Part shown: positions 14,001 through 23,081 of the stretch, piece by piece
How positions within the stretch are numbered: position 1 is the stretch's first letter
How the letters are laid out: every line of letters begins with the position of its first letter
Origin: Zerene cesonia
Taxonomy: Eukaryota; Arthropoda; Insecta; Lepidoptera; Pieridae
Direction: 5' to 3'
Length of the DNA stretch: 64,000 nt
Assembly: GCF_012273895.1 (NCBI RefSeq)
Contig: NW_024045134.1
Span: 2,542,001 to 2,606,000, forward strand
The notes under the pieces: generated by a model
Seen by the model: only the letters and a program-made list of their open reading frames with translations
Database searches by the model: none
What the model was told of the DNA's origin: nothing
Program-made: the position numbers and the translations under genes

Positions 14001-14365
14001 AGGTGCAAATCAACAAAAATTCAAAGCATTTAATTCAAAGCCATATTACTATTAGAAACTTATCAATTATCACCTTTTTAGATTCATTTTATTTTTTTAC
14101 AATTTTGTTCATAAAATAGGTAATATAAAACTTACAAAAAACATCGATTCTCAATTAAATAGTGCACTTTTATAGTTTTTGATTTAAAATTCCAAACATA
14201 ATATAAATTTATTTAACTCATGAAAAACACTGATTTAGGGAACAAACTTTGCTTCATTGCATTCACGATTATCCTGTTTATGAATATCGTAATAGGAAAA
14301 ACATATATTTAAATCATATTACTTACTGTGGGTAGATTCTCGCTAGGCGGGCCGGGTCGCGTCAT
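11063..14365 (-). CDS. Mras: Ras-related protein M-Ras (small GTPase)
   Basis: Five coding exons on the minus strand: 14365-14327, 12911-12758, 12281-12094, 11805-11677 and 11149-11063. All junctions are GT/AG and the phases join without a stop, giving 198 aa. Seen: P-loop GDGGVGKS (20-27), switch I DYDPTIEDSY, switch II DTAGQEE (67-73), NKVD (126-129), ETSAK (154-158), a basic tail (QRRRRK) and a CAAX end CQIL, whose final Leu predicts geranylgeranylation and membrane anchoring. The N-terminus PSENLPT and QWCILD segment fit M-Ras better than R-Ras or Drosophila Ras64B. M-Ras cycles GDP/GTP and signals to Raf/SHOC2-type effectors (family knowledge). The start was chosen because ATG in exon 1 gives the M-Ras N-terminus. 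A 5' UTR intron is possible near 14415. Introns hold family B debris, Helitron debris and a GAACAA array. Confidence 0.92.
11510..11640. repeat. Degenerate GAACAA-rich purine array in the last Mras intron
   Basis: About fifteen imperfect copies of a 'GAACAA' core spaced by 3-6 bases, almost pyrimidine-free except for C and T inside the unit. It lies between Mras exons 4 and 5. No known element is recognised; it reads as an expanded and decayed microsatellite. Confidence 0.6.
11900..12045 (+). repeat. Retroposon family B, degenerate copy in Mras intron 3
   Basis: Contains 'cattcccagtctattccttt', 'caatcctttccttattctct' and 'gcttaccatcagacaaaccatcagctcag', the order of the family B 3' half in plus orientation, with many substitutions. 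Old insertion antisense to the host gene. Confidence 0.5.
12480..12660 (-). mobile_element. Helitron-like remnant in Mras intron 2
   Basis: Has the diagnostic order 'atatagcctatgggac', 'ttggtccagtaattcctgatattag' and 'aacaaactcctcagctc' found in the second Helitron family (10614 and 38840 copies), reading on the minus strand. The CTAG end has decayed to 'ttagctcc'. Confidence 0.45.
12912..14326 (-). other. Mras intron 1
   Basis: A 1.4-kb AT-rich intron with a GTAAGT donor next to 14327 and a CAG acceptor next to 12911. Nothing else could be identified in it; open frames within are short and of intron composition. Confidence 0.7.
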
Positions 14366-14565
14366 GATGACTCCAACGAAAACACGAGCGAACGACGCTC
14401 ATCAGCAATAATTATCTGTAATAAGTCAAACAATACATACTCTACGATGCCTCAGTCCATATAAAACTTCCTACGCCCATAGTTTTAAGAGCTTATTTCC
14501 TTGCTACAACACTAAGTACCTCATTGCTTCGAGTTCCTCGAGGACGGAAGCTCTCGGTGGACGGA

Positions 14566-14582
14566 ATGACTTCTTTAATCTG
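14566..14582 (+). CDS. Possible divergent first coding exon (start codon then GT donor)
   Basis: A GC-richer 50-base stretch (14525-14575) ends in ATG ACT TCT TTA ATC TG followed by GTGAGT, a strong splice donor. It starts 200 bases from the M-Ras ATG on the opposite strand, a distance typical of head-to-head genes. No partner exon could be identified downstream, so the call is weak. The same segment read on the minus strand is also open and flanked by CAG and GT. Confidence 0.2.
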
Positions 14583-15392
14583 GTGAGTTTATAATGATAT
14601 ATAATTGTTTTCATGCGTACATCGTTTGGGGCACTTATTTTTTCGTTTTATTTGCCAAATGTCCAAATCCAATTGCCCGTGAAAAGGCAAACTTTGACAG
14701 TGCGACTGACAGTTATTTGGTATGGTTTGATTTTGACAGAAGAACTACTTGTACTTATTATTCTGTGGAAGAACGAACATTGAAAGTGCCACAGATATGT
14801 ACATAAAGCAACGATAGAATTTTATATACAGTCAAATGTCCAATAATATTATTTTTGCTTGTTGGAATCTCATGGGTACACAATACAAATCATTGAACTA
14901 AAATACCTATTTCTGCTTTAAGGGATTATCAAATTATCAAATACTCTCATCTAAATATAAAAAAAACCCTATTTAAATGACATGACATGATGATATTAAT
15001 CCCTTAAAGCAGAAAGGGGCATTTTAGGTGAATTCGGATATATTCAATAAGAGCTAATAATTATAAGTTTATAATACACCTAGATTACACCAATAAAGTA
15101 TAAGAGTGTACTCATGTATTTATATGCTTCAATTTTAAAATTATACGTCATATGGCGAATATAAAATAAGCTATTACCGCAAAATTATTGCAAATTTACT
15201 ACATTCTTAATGTTTGCACATTCTATATATGATTTATGCAACAAGAAATATTAAGAATACAATGCAAAAAAAATAATGTACTTAGAATGAGAAGAAAGTT
15301 TTTAAATTTTTAAGTTTAAATAGTTGCATTGATTAAATATAATTTAAAAGAATCACAGAATATTTAATTATCAACTACAAAGGGAAGCTTAC

Positions 15393-15524
15393 CTAGGTAC
15401 ATGACGTGCTGGTCATTCAAAACCACTAGACTGTGTCGCTTGATCTGTGTGAACTCTACAAACAGACACAATACATTTTCCACAGTTGATTGCATCGGAT
15501 CAAATGTTTTTGTTAGCGGTTCAT
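15393..15524 (-). CDS. Orphan exon-like coding segment, unknown product
   Basis: A 132-base minus-strand segment preceded by 'tgatttttacag' and followed by GTAAGC, open throughout in one frame (43 complete codons, phase 1 at both ends). The peptide starts EPLTKTFDPMQSTVENVL and ends in NDQHVMYLG, with ordinary globular composition and better codon texture than the surrounding AT-rich DNA. I do not recognise the family. No upstream or downstream partner exon was found, so it could belong to a gene with very long introns or be a pseudogene fragment. Confidence 0.35.
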
Positions 15525-16279
15525 CTGTAAAAATCATATATTGTATAGATAGCATTTTAGTTTACATACTTTGTTAATATCAACGATTGTAAGTCTAAAA
15601 TTTTTAACGTTTACATACTTTTAATACGATATGCTTGAATTAGATTTTATATGCACTAATATTATAAAGAATAAAGTTTTGTTATTGTGTTTTTAACGTT
15701 TCACGTAATTTACTGCTAGACAGATTTCAAAAATTATTTTACCATTTTAAAGTTACAACTTCACTTAGTGACATAGGCTATATATGTATGTACTACGGGC
15801 GAAGCCGGGGCGAAGCGCTAGTTATATTTAAGATTAAAGTAGGTAGTACAACAACATAAATTAAAAAAAAATTTAACACACTTCTAAATCACTGAAAGCG
15901 AAATATAAATAAATAAAATTACTATAGAACCACCCACTGATCTATTTGATGTCGACAGAAGATACGTATGTAGTAAGTTACTACTTGTGATATTATCTAT
16001 CTATTGTCTACTACCATTAGACTTGGCTGGCAAATCTTTATCACAAAATATCTAATGTTATAATCCAATTTCATTGAATTTAAAGTTTTCTCTAATTCAA
16101 ATGAATTTGCCTAGTAATTCCAGTATTTTTATAATAGGTGTTTATAATAATATAATAATTTAACGCTTAGTCTTAGTTAAATTTCGGAGAAACATTACGA
16201 TAACTGAATATATTATCCACATTTATAAAATGCCTAACAAAAAAACCTCAGTTTTATGAGGTTCCTCGTAATACTGCAG
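15525..16279. other. intergenic, Helitron 3'-end remnant only
   Basis: About 15795-15822 ends 'gggcgaagccggggcgaagcgctag', the plus-oriented 3' end of a Helitron-like element without a recognisable body. Otherwise AT-rich with nothing identified. Confidence 0.45.
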
Positions 16280-16465
16280 AAGTCGTATTTTCTTGTGTTT
16301 GATTTTACGCGAGTATTATACATTTAGAAATTATAGACTTTTTATCGCCATGGCGCAGTATAACATCTTAGTCTCCCCGTAACCACGTTCGAAACGTCGA
16401 GTTATATACTATAATGAATAAATCGCGTTTAAAATCCGTTAAAAAGTCTTTAATTACTACATAAG
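16280..16465. mobile_element. Palindromic MITE, copy 1 (left end and right arm)
   Basis: Starts 'attttcttgtgtttgatttt' and ends 'gaataaatcgcgtttaaaat' plus 'ccgttaaaaagtc', the same ends as the copies at 50802 and 62924. The left long arm has been lost or replaced by unique sequence containing 'gttcgaaacgtcgagtta', a remnant of the 'cccgacgtttcgaac' interior. Confidence 0.6.
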
Positions 16466-16503
16466 TCTGTTCTATAATAATATTTAGTACACTTATATTA
16501 ATA

Positions 16504-16685
16504 CTAGCTGCGACCCACGGTGTCACTCACGTTTGCACGTTACGTGTTAAATCCCGTGGGAATATTTGAATGAAAACTAGCCTAAGCTATTCATTATTAC
16601 ATTAACTATATACCATTGAGAGTCCCGTCAAAAGCGGTTCAGATATTACTTGGAACAAACAGACAACAAAAAAATTACAGGTACA
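16504..16685 (-). mobile_element. Helitron-like element
   Basis: CTAG at 16504 followed by a GC hairpin remnant ('ctgcgacccacggtgtcactc') and a body with 'gtcaaaagcggttcagatatt' and 'ggaacaaacagacaacaaaa'. It is related to the 20482-20690 copy. Minus orientation. Confidence 0.55.
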
Positions 16686-19135
16686 TGTACCATGCATACA
16701 TCAACACGTATTTAGTGAAAAGTGTAACTATTTTAATATTACTTGAACAGACACTCCAACTTTATTTTATTATATGGGCTGATATTTTACTTATTTATAA
16801 TTTTTTAAATATTTCTAGCGTTCTATACATGGTTTATGACAAGGTTTAAGATAGCGTTAATCAGAAAATGTACATAAAATATATTTATAGATATTACGAA
16901 GCTCATAAGGCTAACAAACAGGTCTACTAAGTAGTTATGTTTTCATTATGGTGCTTTTAAATAACTATGTATACATATATACATATATATATATATGGAA
17001 TTTATTCAAATGAAATAGTAAGCTGTAACCATAGCAACCAATACAAAGATGGCGAATTCCCGCGCTTTCGTAGCTTTCCCGCCATATCGATCGGCCGTAC
17101 GGTGGACTGCACACAACACGACGCATGGTAGTACAAGCTAGTAGCTACTTGAAATTAAATACGTACCTATCCATTCATATTGAGATTTTTTTTCTTATTT
17201 TTAATTATTAAAACCATTTAAAACTCATAACTACTATATAGTTTTAGTGATGGTGTTAAATCTAGTCCCATAATATGAAATAAAATAACGTTTGATTTAT
17301 AATAAATTATTTGATATTGAAGTTACCGCTTATCAGAGACTTTCAATTTCAAATTCAACTAATCGTCGTATAAATGTCAAATACTTTTCAATTGAAAACG
17401 TAGGTTTAAGCGAAATAGTATTTTGCTCAGTTCTTAAAATAACTAACAAAGGCAAGCCAAGCTACAGTTCAATGGCCGATAACGACCTTATTATAGTTAT
17501 TATGTAAGCTGGTCCCAGATCCTTCTGCCATGACCTCTTTACATGTTATATAATATGTCTACCTAACTAGGTCTTTTGTAAGCAGAAATAGTTCTGAAAC
17601 AATGTCGACATCATTTGGAATTTTGTATTCTTTTCTCTTCTGAATGATATCGAATTTCCTATGCTCGATGAATGTCATTGAATTGTTCATTTTCTTTTGA
17701 TTGTGGTCGTAGAAAAAAAAAAAAGAAATATTTCATAAAATAATTCTAAGTACATAACATGCTTCGTAAATGTTCTGTATTCGAAAATGATTGCGCAATT
17801 TTCTATCTCAGATTTTAAATTCTTCAAATTAAAATTTTTCATAATTTTTTATTAATATAACACTAAATAAAAAAAATATATTGCTGAACGATTAATCAAT
17901 AGAGCATACAAAATAAGTTAAATTAAGACGCAGTATTAAACGGATAGCACCAACCGCAAGTTACGCGATATGTCAAGCATCTCGTTAAATTTTCAGCCCC
18001 CAAATCTGTATTTCCGAACGCACCCTACCCCAGTGCGATTTGGAATTCAGGAGAGGGATGTCGTGCGCCCGCCCTTACAAATAGTTCAATGCACCTAACC
18101 ATTAAAATTAAATAGCGTCACTGTTGTTTTGTTTAGTGTATCTGTGATTGAACACAAATAATCTGTAGAACGGATGACGTAATTCAGGTGAGTTTGTGAA
18201 TAGCATTTCTGATTACATTTGGGAAACGTGGAAAACCCGCGACGCACTTTCAATGGACAATATAAATTAATACGAGAGCTCTAAACAAAGTGTTTTTAAT
18301 TTTAATCAGTATAGTTGTAAATTTAAATTTCAAAACGGGATTATTTTATTGTTTTGTACATATCTATTGAAATTTGGGGTTAAAAATTAAACAGTTTAGC
18401 AAATAAATAAACATTCTCTCGAGACATTCCTTTGTATCATTTGTGTACAGCGAATAAAAATTAATTGTTTTTTTTTTTGATCCGTTACTTAGTGAAACTC
18501 TAATTCTTAATTTTTTGTCTTTTTTTATTTACTACTTGACGATTCTTGTTTTATCTCAAGGTAGCATTTAATCGGGATAAAAAGTATCCTATCACTCAAG
18601 CCAGCTCATGCCCTGTCTGTATATCAAACTTCATAAAAATCCGTTCAGTAGTTTTAGTGTGATTGACGGACAGACATCCAAACAAACTTTCACATGTATT
18701 TGTTCATGGGATTGTTCTGAAAGTTACGCATTATTGGGACTATTGAGATTACTATTTTAATTGAATACCATGTTTTATATATATTCGATTTAAAGGAGTG
18801 ACTGCAATAAAAATTAGATACTCATCCAATTTACCACCGCACCAACCGATGTTTAACTTCGATTTTATTGTTATATTTAATATTTTTTATGACATCGACA
18901 GAAATACATAATCTCTGAAAATATCATCTGTTTTACTATCACGGTTCATGAGGTACAGCCAGGTAACAGACAAATGGACACACAGTGAAAGAATATTATC
19001 CTTTTATACCGTTTTTACCCTTTTGCTTCGGAACCCTAAAAAGAAAGATAATAATCTTGGTAGCTAAGCTAGTTACATAATTTGCAGCCTCCGGACTTAG
19101 GTATATTTAAGCAAAAATCTTCCATTTAATATATA
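16686..19135. other. intergenic, with a GC-rich promoter-like patch at 17.04-17.11 kb
   Basis: Mostly AT-rich. 17041-17110 carries 'AAGATGGCG', TTTCCCGCC (17075-17083) and TATCGAT (17085-17091) close together (see findings). About 18540-18715 is a Helitron-like remnant ('tttaatcgggataaaaagta', 'ccgttcagtagttttagtg'). No exon pair could be assembled. Confidence 0.45.
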
Positions 19136-19300
19136 CTAGCTTTTGCCTGCGGCTTCGCGTTAAATTCGGAGTAGTTTAATAGATGTTATTACATACCAAT
19201 CTTTCACTTGAATCAGTTCTATTTAAAAAAATCCTCATCACAATCCGTTGCGTAGTTTTAAAGATTTAAGCATACATAGGGACAGAAAAGCGACTTTGTT
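19136..19300 (-). mobile_element. Helitron-like element in pile-up
   Basis: CTAG at 19136, then 'cttttgcctgcggcttcgcgt' (GC-rich 3' end on the minus strand) and 'cacaatccgttgcgtagttttaaag'. First of a series of same-orientation CTAG-ended elements reaching 21316. Confidence 0.5.
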
Positions 19301-19309
19301 TTATACTAT

Positions 19310-19440
19310 GCTACATGCGCTCCGCGGATTTATCCGCGTAAGTCTGCATCCCGTAGGAATATCGAGATAAAAAGTTGCCTATATGTTATTCCAGTTGTCC
19401 AGCTGTCTACGTACCAAATTTTACAATCGGTTGAGCAGTT
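19310..19440 (-). mobile_element. Lep1-type Helitron, truncated by a family B retroposon
   Basis: Retains the 3' hairpin ('gctccgcggatttatccgcg') and body through 'caatcggttgagcagttttt', then stops at the poly(A/T) tail of the family B element at 19441. The expected 5' part (AGAGCAACAAAC...) is missing beyond that element. Confidence 0.65.
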
Positions 19441-19780
19441 TTTTTTTTTTTTTTTTTTTTAATGTCATAGCGGGCAGCTGAGCTGGTGGTTCGCCTGATG
19501 GTAAGCGATCACCACCGCCCATGTACATTCGCAAAGGTAGGACCTCTGCGAATGCGCTGCCCGCTTTTATGATGTAAGGGAAAAGGAAAGGATTAACGAC
19601 TGGAAAGAAGGAATGGACTAGGACGGGTGAGGAAAAGGAAACGGGCCTCCGGCTCCCCCACTCACCGTACGAAACACAGTGGCATGCCACTATTTCACGC
19701 CGGTTTTCTGTGGGGGTGTGGTACTTCCCCGGTGCGAGCTGGCCCAATTCGTGCCGAAGCGTGCTCGACTCCCACAATAA
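19441..19780 (-). repeat. Retroposon family B, near full-length
   Basis: Minus-strand element starting 'ttgtgggagtcgagcacgct' (19780 downward) and ending in a poly(A) tail at 19441. It is nearly identical to the copy at 29412-29762, indicating recent activity. An open frame of 118 codons runs through it but is shared with other copies only as repeat sequence. It could be a SINE or the 3' end of a LINE; no reverse-transcriptase motif is visible. Confidence 0.7.
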
Positions 19781-19786
19781 AAAGAA

Positions 19787-19947
19787 CTAGCGGTTTGCCG
19801 CGGGTTTCCACGCATTATATTTTTTTCTTCATAACAACTTTCCTTGTGCCTCAACAAAAACCTTACATTGACCGAATTGGTCGAGCCGTTCGCAAGTTTT
19901 ACGCTTAGTCAACACATTTGGCGATACATTTTTATTTATATAAGATA
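19787..19947 (-). mobile_element. Helitron-like element in pile-up
   Basis: CTAG at 19787-19790 followed by 'cggtttgccgcgggtttcc' (GC-rich 3' hairpin) and 'ggtcgagccgttcgcaagttt'. It ends where the next CTAG-ended element begins. Confidence 0.5.
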
Positions 19948-20104
19948 CTAGCTCGCACCCGGCTTCGCCCACGGTCCATATATAGCCTATGTCACAGTGA
20001 TGTTACAGATTTTCAACGGTGAAAGAATTTTTGAAATTTCCAACAGTTTGCGTGAAAAAGTTACAAACATACAAAAAAAATTAAAGTTTCCTATTTATTT
20101 ATTA
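19948..20104 (-). mobile_element. Helitron-like element in pile-up
   Basis: CTAG at 19948 followed by 'ctcgcacccggcttcgccc', 'catatatagcctatgtcac' and a short body. It abuts the Lep1-type copy at 20105 directly. Confidence 0.5.
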
Positions 20105-20296
20105 CTAGCTGCGCCCTGCGGTTTCACCCGCGTAAGTCCGTATCCCGTAGGAATATCGGGATAAAAAGTTGCCTATGTGTTATTCCAGTTGTCCATCTGT
20201 CTTTGTACCAAATTTCATTGCAAATTGCGTGAAACCGCAACAAACACACACACATCCTTACAAACTTTTTTTAACGCATTTATAATATTACTAGGA
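20105..20296 (-). mobile_element. Lep1-type Helitron in pile-up
   Basis: Complete ends: CTAG plus 'ctgcgccctgcggtttcacc' at 20105 and 'tataatattactaggata' at the other side. A small internal loss removes the 'gcaatcggttcagtag' segment. Confidence 0.7.
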
Positions 20297-20481
20297 TATA
20301 TTTATAGTGTAGGTATACTTACATAGATAAAAGAAAACTGCGAAAAACTGACGCAAATAAATTGATGTCCACTCTGGGACTCGTATCGTGCTTAAGTAAT
20401 ACAATTAATTTGGCAAGATCTCATCAAGATTATCTTTCATCTCATAGTCTCTGATTATTGGGGTTGTATGTTTATCGTATG

Positions 20482-20690
20482 CTAGCAGCGTCCCGCGGTT
20501 TCATCCACGTAAACGGGCTATTAAATCACAACGTCATGTTTAATATTCGATTAAAAAGCAGCGTAAGTTATTCCTCATAACATCATCAAAGTTCTGTCAA
20601 AATCGGTCCAGCTCTGCCAGAGATTAGCAGGAACAAAAAGACAGACACACAGACAAAAATTGCAAAAAAATATTATTCTAGTGCATGTAG
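20482..20690 (-). mobile_element. Helitron-like element in pile-up
   Basis: CTAG at 20482, then 'cagcgtcccgcggtttcatcc', 'gtcaaaatcggtccagctct' and 'ggaacaaaaagacagacaca'. Same family as 16504-16685. Confidence 0.55.
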
Positions 20691-20809
20691 CGTATATTTC
20701 AATATTACAAACAGACTCGAATTTGATTTATATGTATGTTTGGAGTAAGGTAGGTAATGATAGGCCTTTAGAACCTATTTTTCGTTAGAACGCGTGTTAC
20801 CTAGTTACA

Positions 20810-21040
20810 ACTACCCGGGAAGGTACCATGCCCCCACAGAAAAACGATATAACTACTGTTACTGTGTTTCGTTCGGTGAATGAGGGACACAGAAGCCTCT
20901 ATCCTTTTTCTTACCACTCCCAATTTGTTTCTTTATTCGTGACCTCAATCCTTTCCTTATCCTTTACCACCTTCAAACAGGCAATACATTTGCTGCTGCC
21001 CTACCTCTGAAAATCTTTAAGCGCGGTGATGATGTCTTAC
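20810..21040 (+). repeat. Retroposon family B, degenerate
   Basis: Plus orientation: 'ggtaccatgcccccacagaaa', 'tgtttcgttcggtgaatgag', 'caatcctttccttatccttta' in the family B order, with many differences and no poly(A) tail. Confidence 0.5.
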
Positions 21041-21316
21041 GTTGTTTTCGCATGATAGAGTAACATGCATCCATCCAGCTATCCACCCATTCTTACAAAC
21101 TTTCGCTTTTATAATACTAGCTGCGCCCCGCGGTTTCAGCCGCATAAGTCCGTATTCCATAGGAATATCGGGATAAAAAGTGGCCTATATGTTATTCCAG
21201 TTGTCCAGCTGTCCACGTACCAAATTTCATTGCAATCGGTTCAGTAATTTTTGCGTGAAAGAGCAACAAACACACACACATCCTTATAAACTTCCGCTTT
21301 TATAATATTAGTAGGA
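21041..21316 (-). mobile_element. Lep1-type Helitron inserted next to a second Helitron 5' end
   Basis: 21117-21316 is a full copy (CTAG to 'attagtagga'). The preceding 21041-21116 reads 'tcttacaaactttcgctttt' and 'ataata', which is the 5' end of another Lep1-type element, so the inner copy inserted at that element's AT-rich start. Confidence 0.65.
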
Positions 21317-21654
21317 AGTAGGACTAGTAGGATAGTAGGATTAGTAAGACGAGCGTCCGCCTCGGAATGCACCTATAGCACCCATTTTTTTAAGCTATGT
21401 TATACTTTCATAACGCTATATTTTCCATAGATATTTAATATAGAAACTCTTTTATGAAACGCCTGCTCATTTTGCGTCAGTGATGCGGAACTAATGGCGT
21501 ACTGTCTCGCAGCCCGAGGGTTTTGGCGGTAAACGAATTTATAAGTCATTTTTTTTTTGAATAAATTCTGAACTATGGTGTGCCTAAATTGATAGATCTA
21601 TGTCTAGACTATAATACTAATATATCTAGATAATTTAAGAATTATTTTTAAGAA

Positions 21655-22030
21655 AAACCTAAATCGTCTTCAAATCGTTAGAACTACACCAAATTTAAAT
21701 GGGACCACGTAGGAGGCACCAGCTTTCAAATCAAAATTAATCATAAAAATATACCCAGTCAAAGGTTATAAGGAAACAAACAAATAAAAATACAATCGAA
21801 GCGATATACTTTATTGCACTTCCTGCTGTCCTTTTCTTCGCACGGTTTTGAACCACTTGCGCTTCCTGTTGTCTCTTCTTTGCACGGTTTCTTGGAAGAG
21901 ATTGCTTTTAAGTAACAAGGCCGTCTTTGGTGCACTCTCCTATTACTTAATTGTATGTATTCTGGTATTATACCATAGTGTTAAACATAAAAATAAAAAT
22001 TCTTCCCTTTTTTGAAGTCGGTTGCAAATA
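21655..22030. repeat. Repeat C, long copy
   Basis: Contains 'aactacaccaaatttaaatggg', 'ggcaccagctttcaaatcaa', 'caaaggttataaggaaacaa' and, after an inserted stretch, 'tttttgaagtcggttgcaaa'. It matches the copies at 7905 and 26512. No coding capacity. Confidence 0.5.
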
Positions 22031-22453
22031 TAAATTGTAAGCCCCGCGGCTTCACTCGCGTGACACCCGGGCATATAATTACGACTTGCATCCAGACTAC
22101 ACCTTTTTACTACAACTTACAAATCCCATCATCCATTCCTGTGATAGAGTGACAAACACTCTCACAAATTTTTGCTTTTATAATCAGTAGGATAGGATTT
22201 AATGCCTATAGTACAGTATTCAACCTATTCAAAGTTCAACCAAAGCAACGGGCGTAATAACGTATTAGTTTAATAAAATATAATAGTTTAAAAAAACTAT
22301 AAAACACGCTTTAACAAAAATCATATTTTGCAAATTGAAAACTGGAATAATTTTATCAAATTAGTGTATTGTCATCGGTCCTCAATAAATCTACAAAGTT
22401 TGAACGAAATCTGGCCGTTTAAAGTGGGTCAAAATCGCGCCCAAAGAAGTCAG

Positions 22454-22506
22454 TTACAAACAAACAAACATACAAACAAACAAACATACAAACAAACAAA
22501 CATACA
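22454..22506. repeat. 16-bp tandem repeat
   Basis: Three head-to-tail copies of ACAAACAAACAAACAT within the tail of the repeat that recurs at 760-895 ('aaagtttgaacgaaatctgg'). Confidence 0.8.
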
Positions 22507-22547
22507 GGTGAAGCTAATAAAAAGCGTGTAAAAAGAATTACAACCAA

Positions 22548-22747
22548 TCCTATTAATATTATAAATGCGAAAGTTTGTAAGGATGTGTGTGTGTTTGTTG
22601 CTCTTTCACGCAAAAACTACTGAACCGATTGCAATGAAATTTGGTACGTAAATAGCTGGACAGCTGGAATAACATATAGGCAACTTTTTATCCCGATATT
22701 CCTACGGGATACGGACTTACGCGGGTGAAACCGCGAGGCGCAGCTAG
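22548..22747 (+). mobile_element. Lep1-type non-autonomous Helitron
   Basis: Full-length plus-strand copy: TCCTATTAATATTATAAATG start, 'gttgctctttcacgcaaaaa', 3' hairpin 'gcgggtgaaaccgcg' and CTAG at 22744-22747. It is flanked by A on the left and T-rich-compatible sequence on the right. Confidence 0.8.
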
Positions 22748-22879
22748 TAATGTACAAAATATTCCTAACATAACCAAAAAAACTCTCACGAGGAATCATG
22801 GGGAGTCTTTATTCGGGCTGTATAGGCTAAATAAATTTAATAGCATACAAGTCGGTTTAATAATAACACATACCCGAAA

Positions 22880-23081
22880 TATTAGCTGCGCCCCGCGGTT
22901 TCACCCGCGTAAGTCCGTATCCCATAGGAATATCGAGATAAAAACTTGCCTATATGTTATTCCAGTTGTCCAACTGTCTACGTACCAATTTTCATTGCAA
23001 TCGGTTCAGTAGTTTTTGCGTGAAAGAGCAACGAACACACACACATCCTTACAAACTTTCGCATTTATAATATTAGTAGGA
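22880..23081 (-). mobile_element. Lep1-type non-autonomous Helitron
   Basis: Minus-strand copy with TTAG in place of CTAG at its 3' end (22881) and 'attagtagga' at 23081; the body is intact. Only 133 bases separate it from the oppositely oriented 22548-22747 copy, so the two form a long potential hairpin. Confidence 0.75.

Noticed and set aside
14594..14806. 70-codon plus frame after the possible divergent exon
   Set aside because: It starts inside the putative intron, has no acceptor in phase and no recognisable family.
19421..19777. 118-codon minus frame with a partner at 29425-29823
   Set aside because: Both are the same family B retroposon; the sharing reflects repeat identity, and no protein family matches.
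22454..22506. CRISPR-like spaced repeat
   Set aside because: It is a simple three-unit 16-bp tandem repeat with no spacers in a eukaryotic genome.
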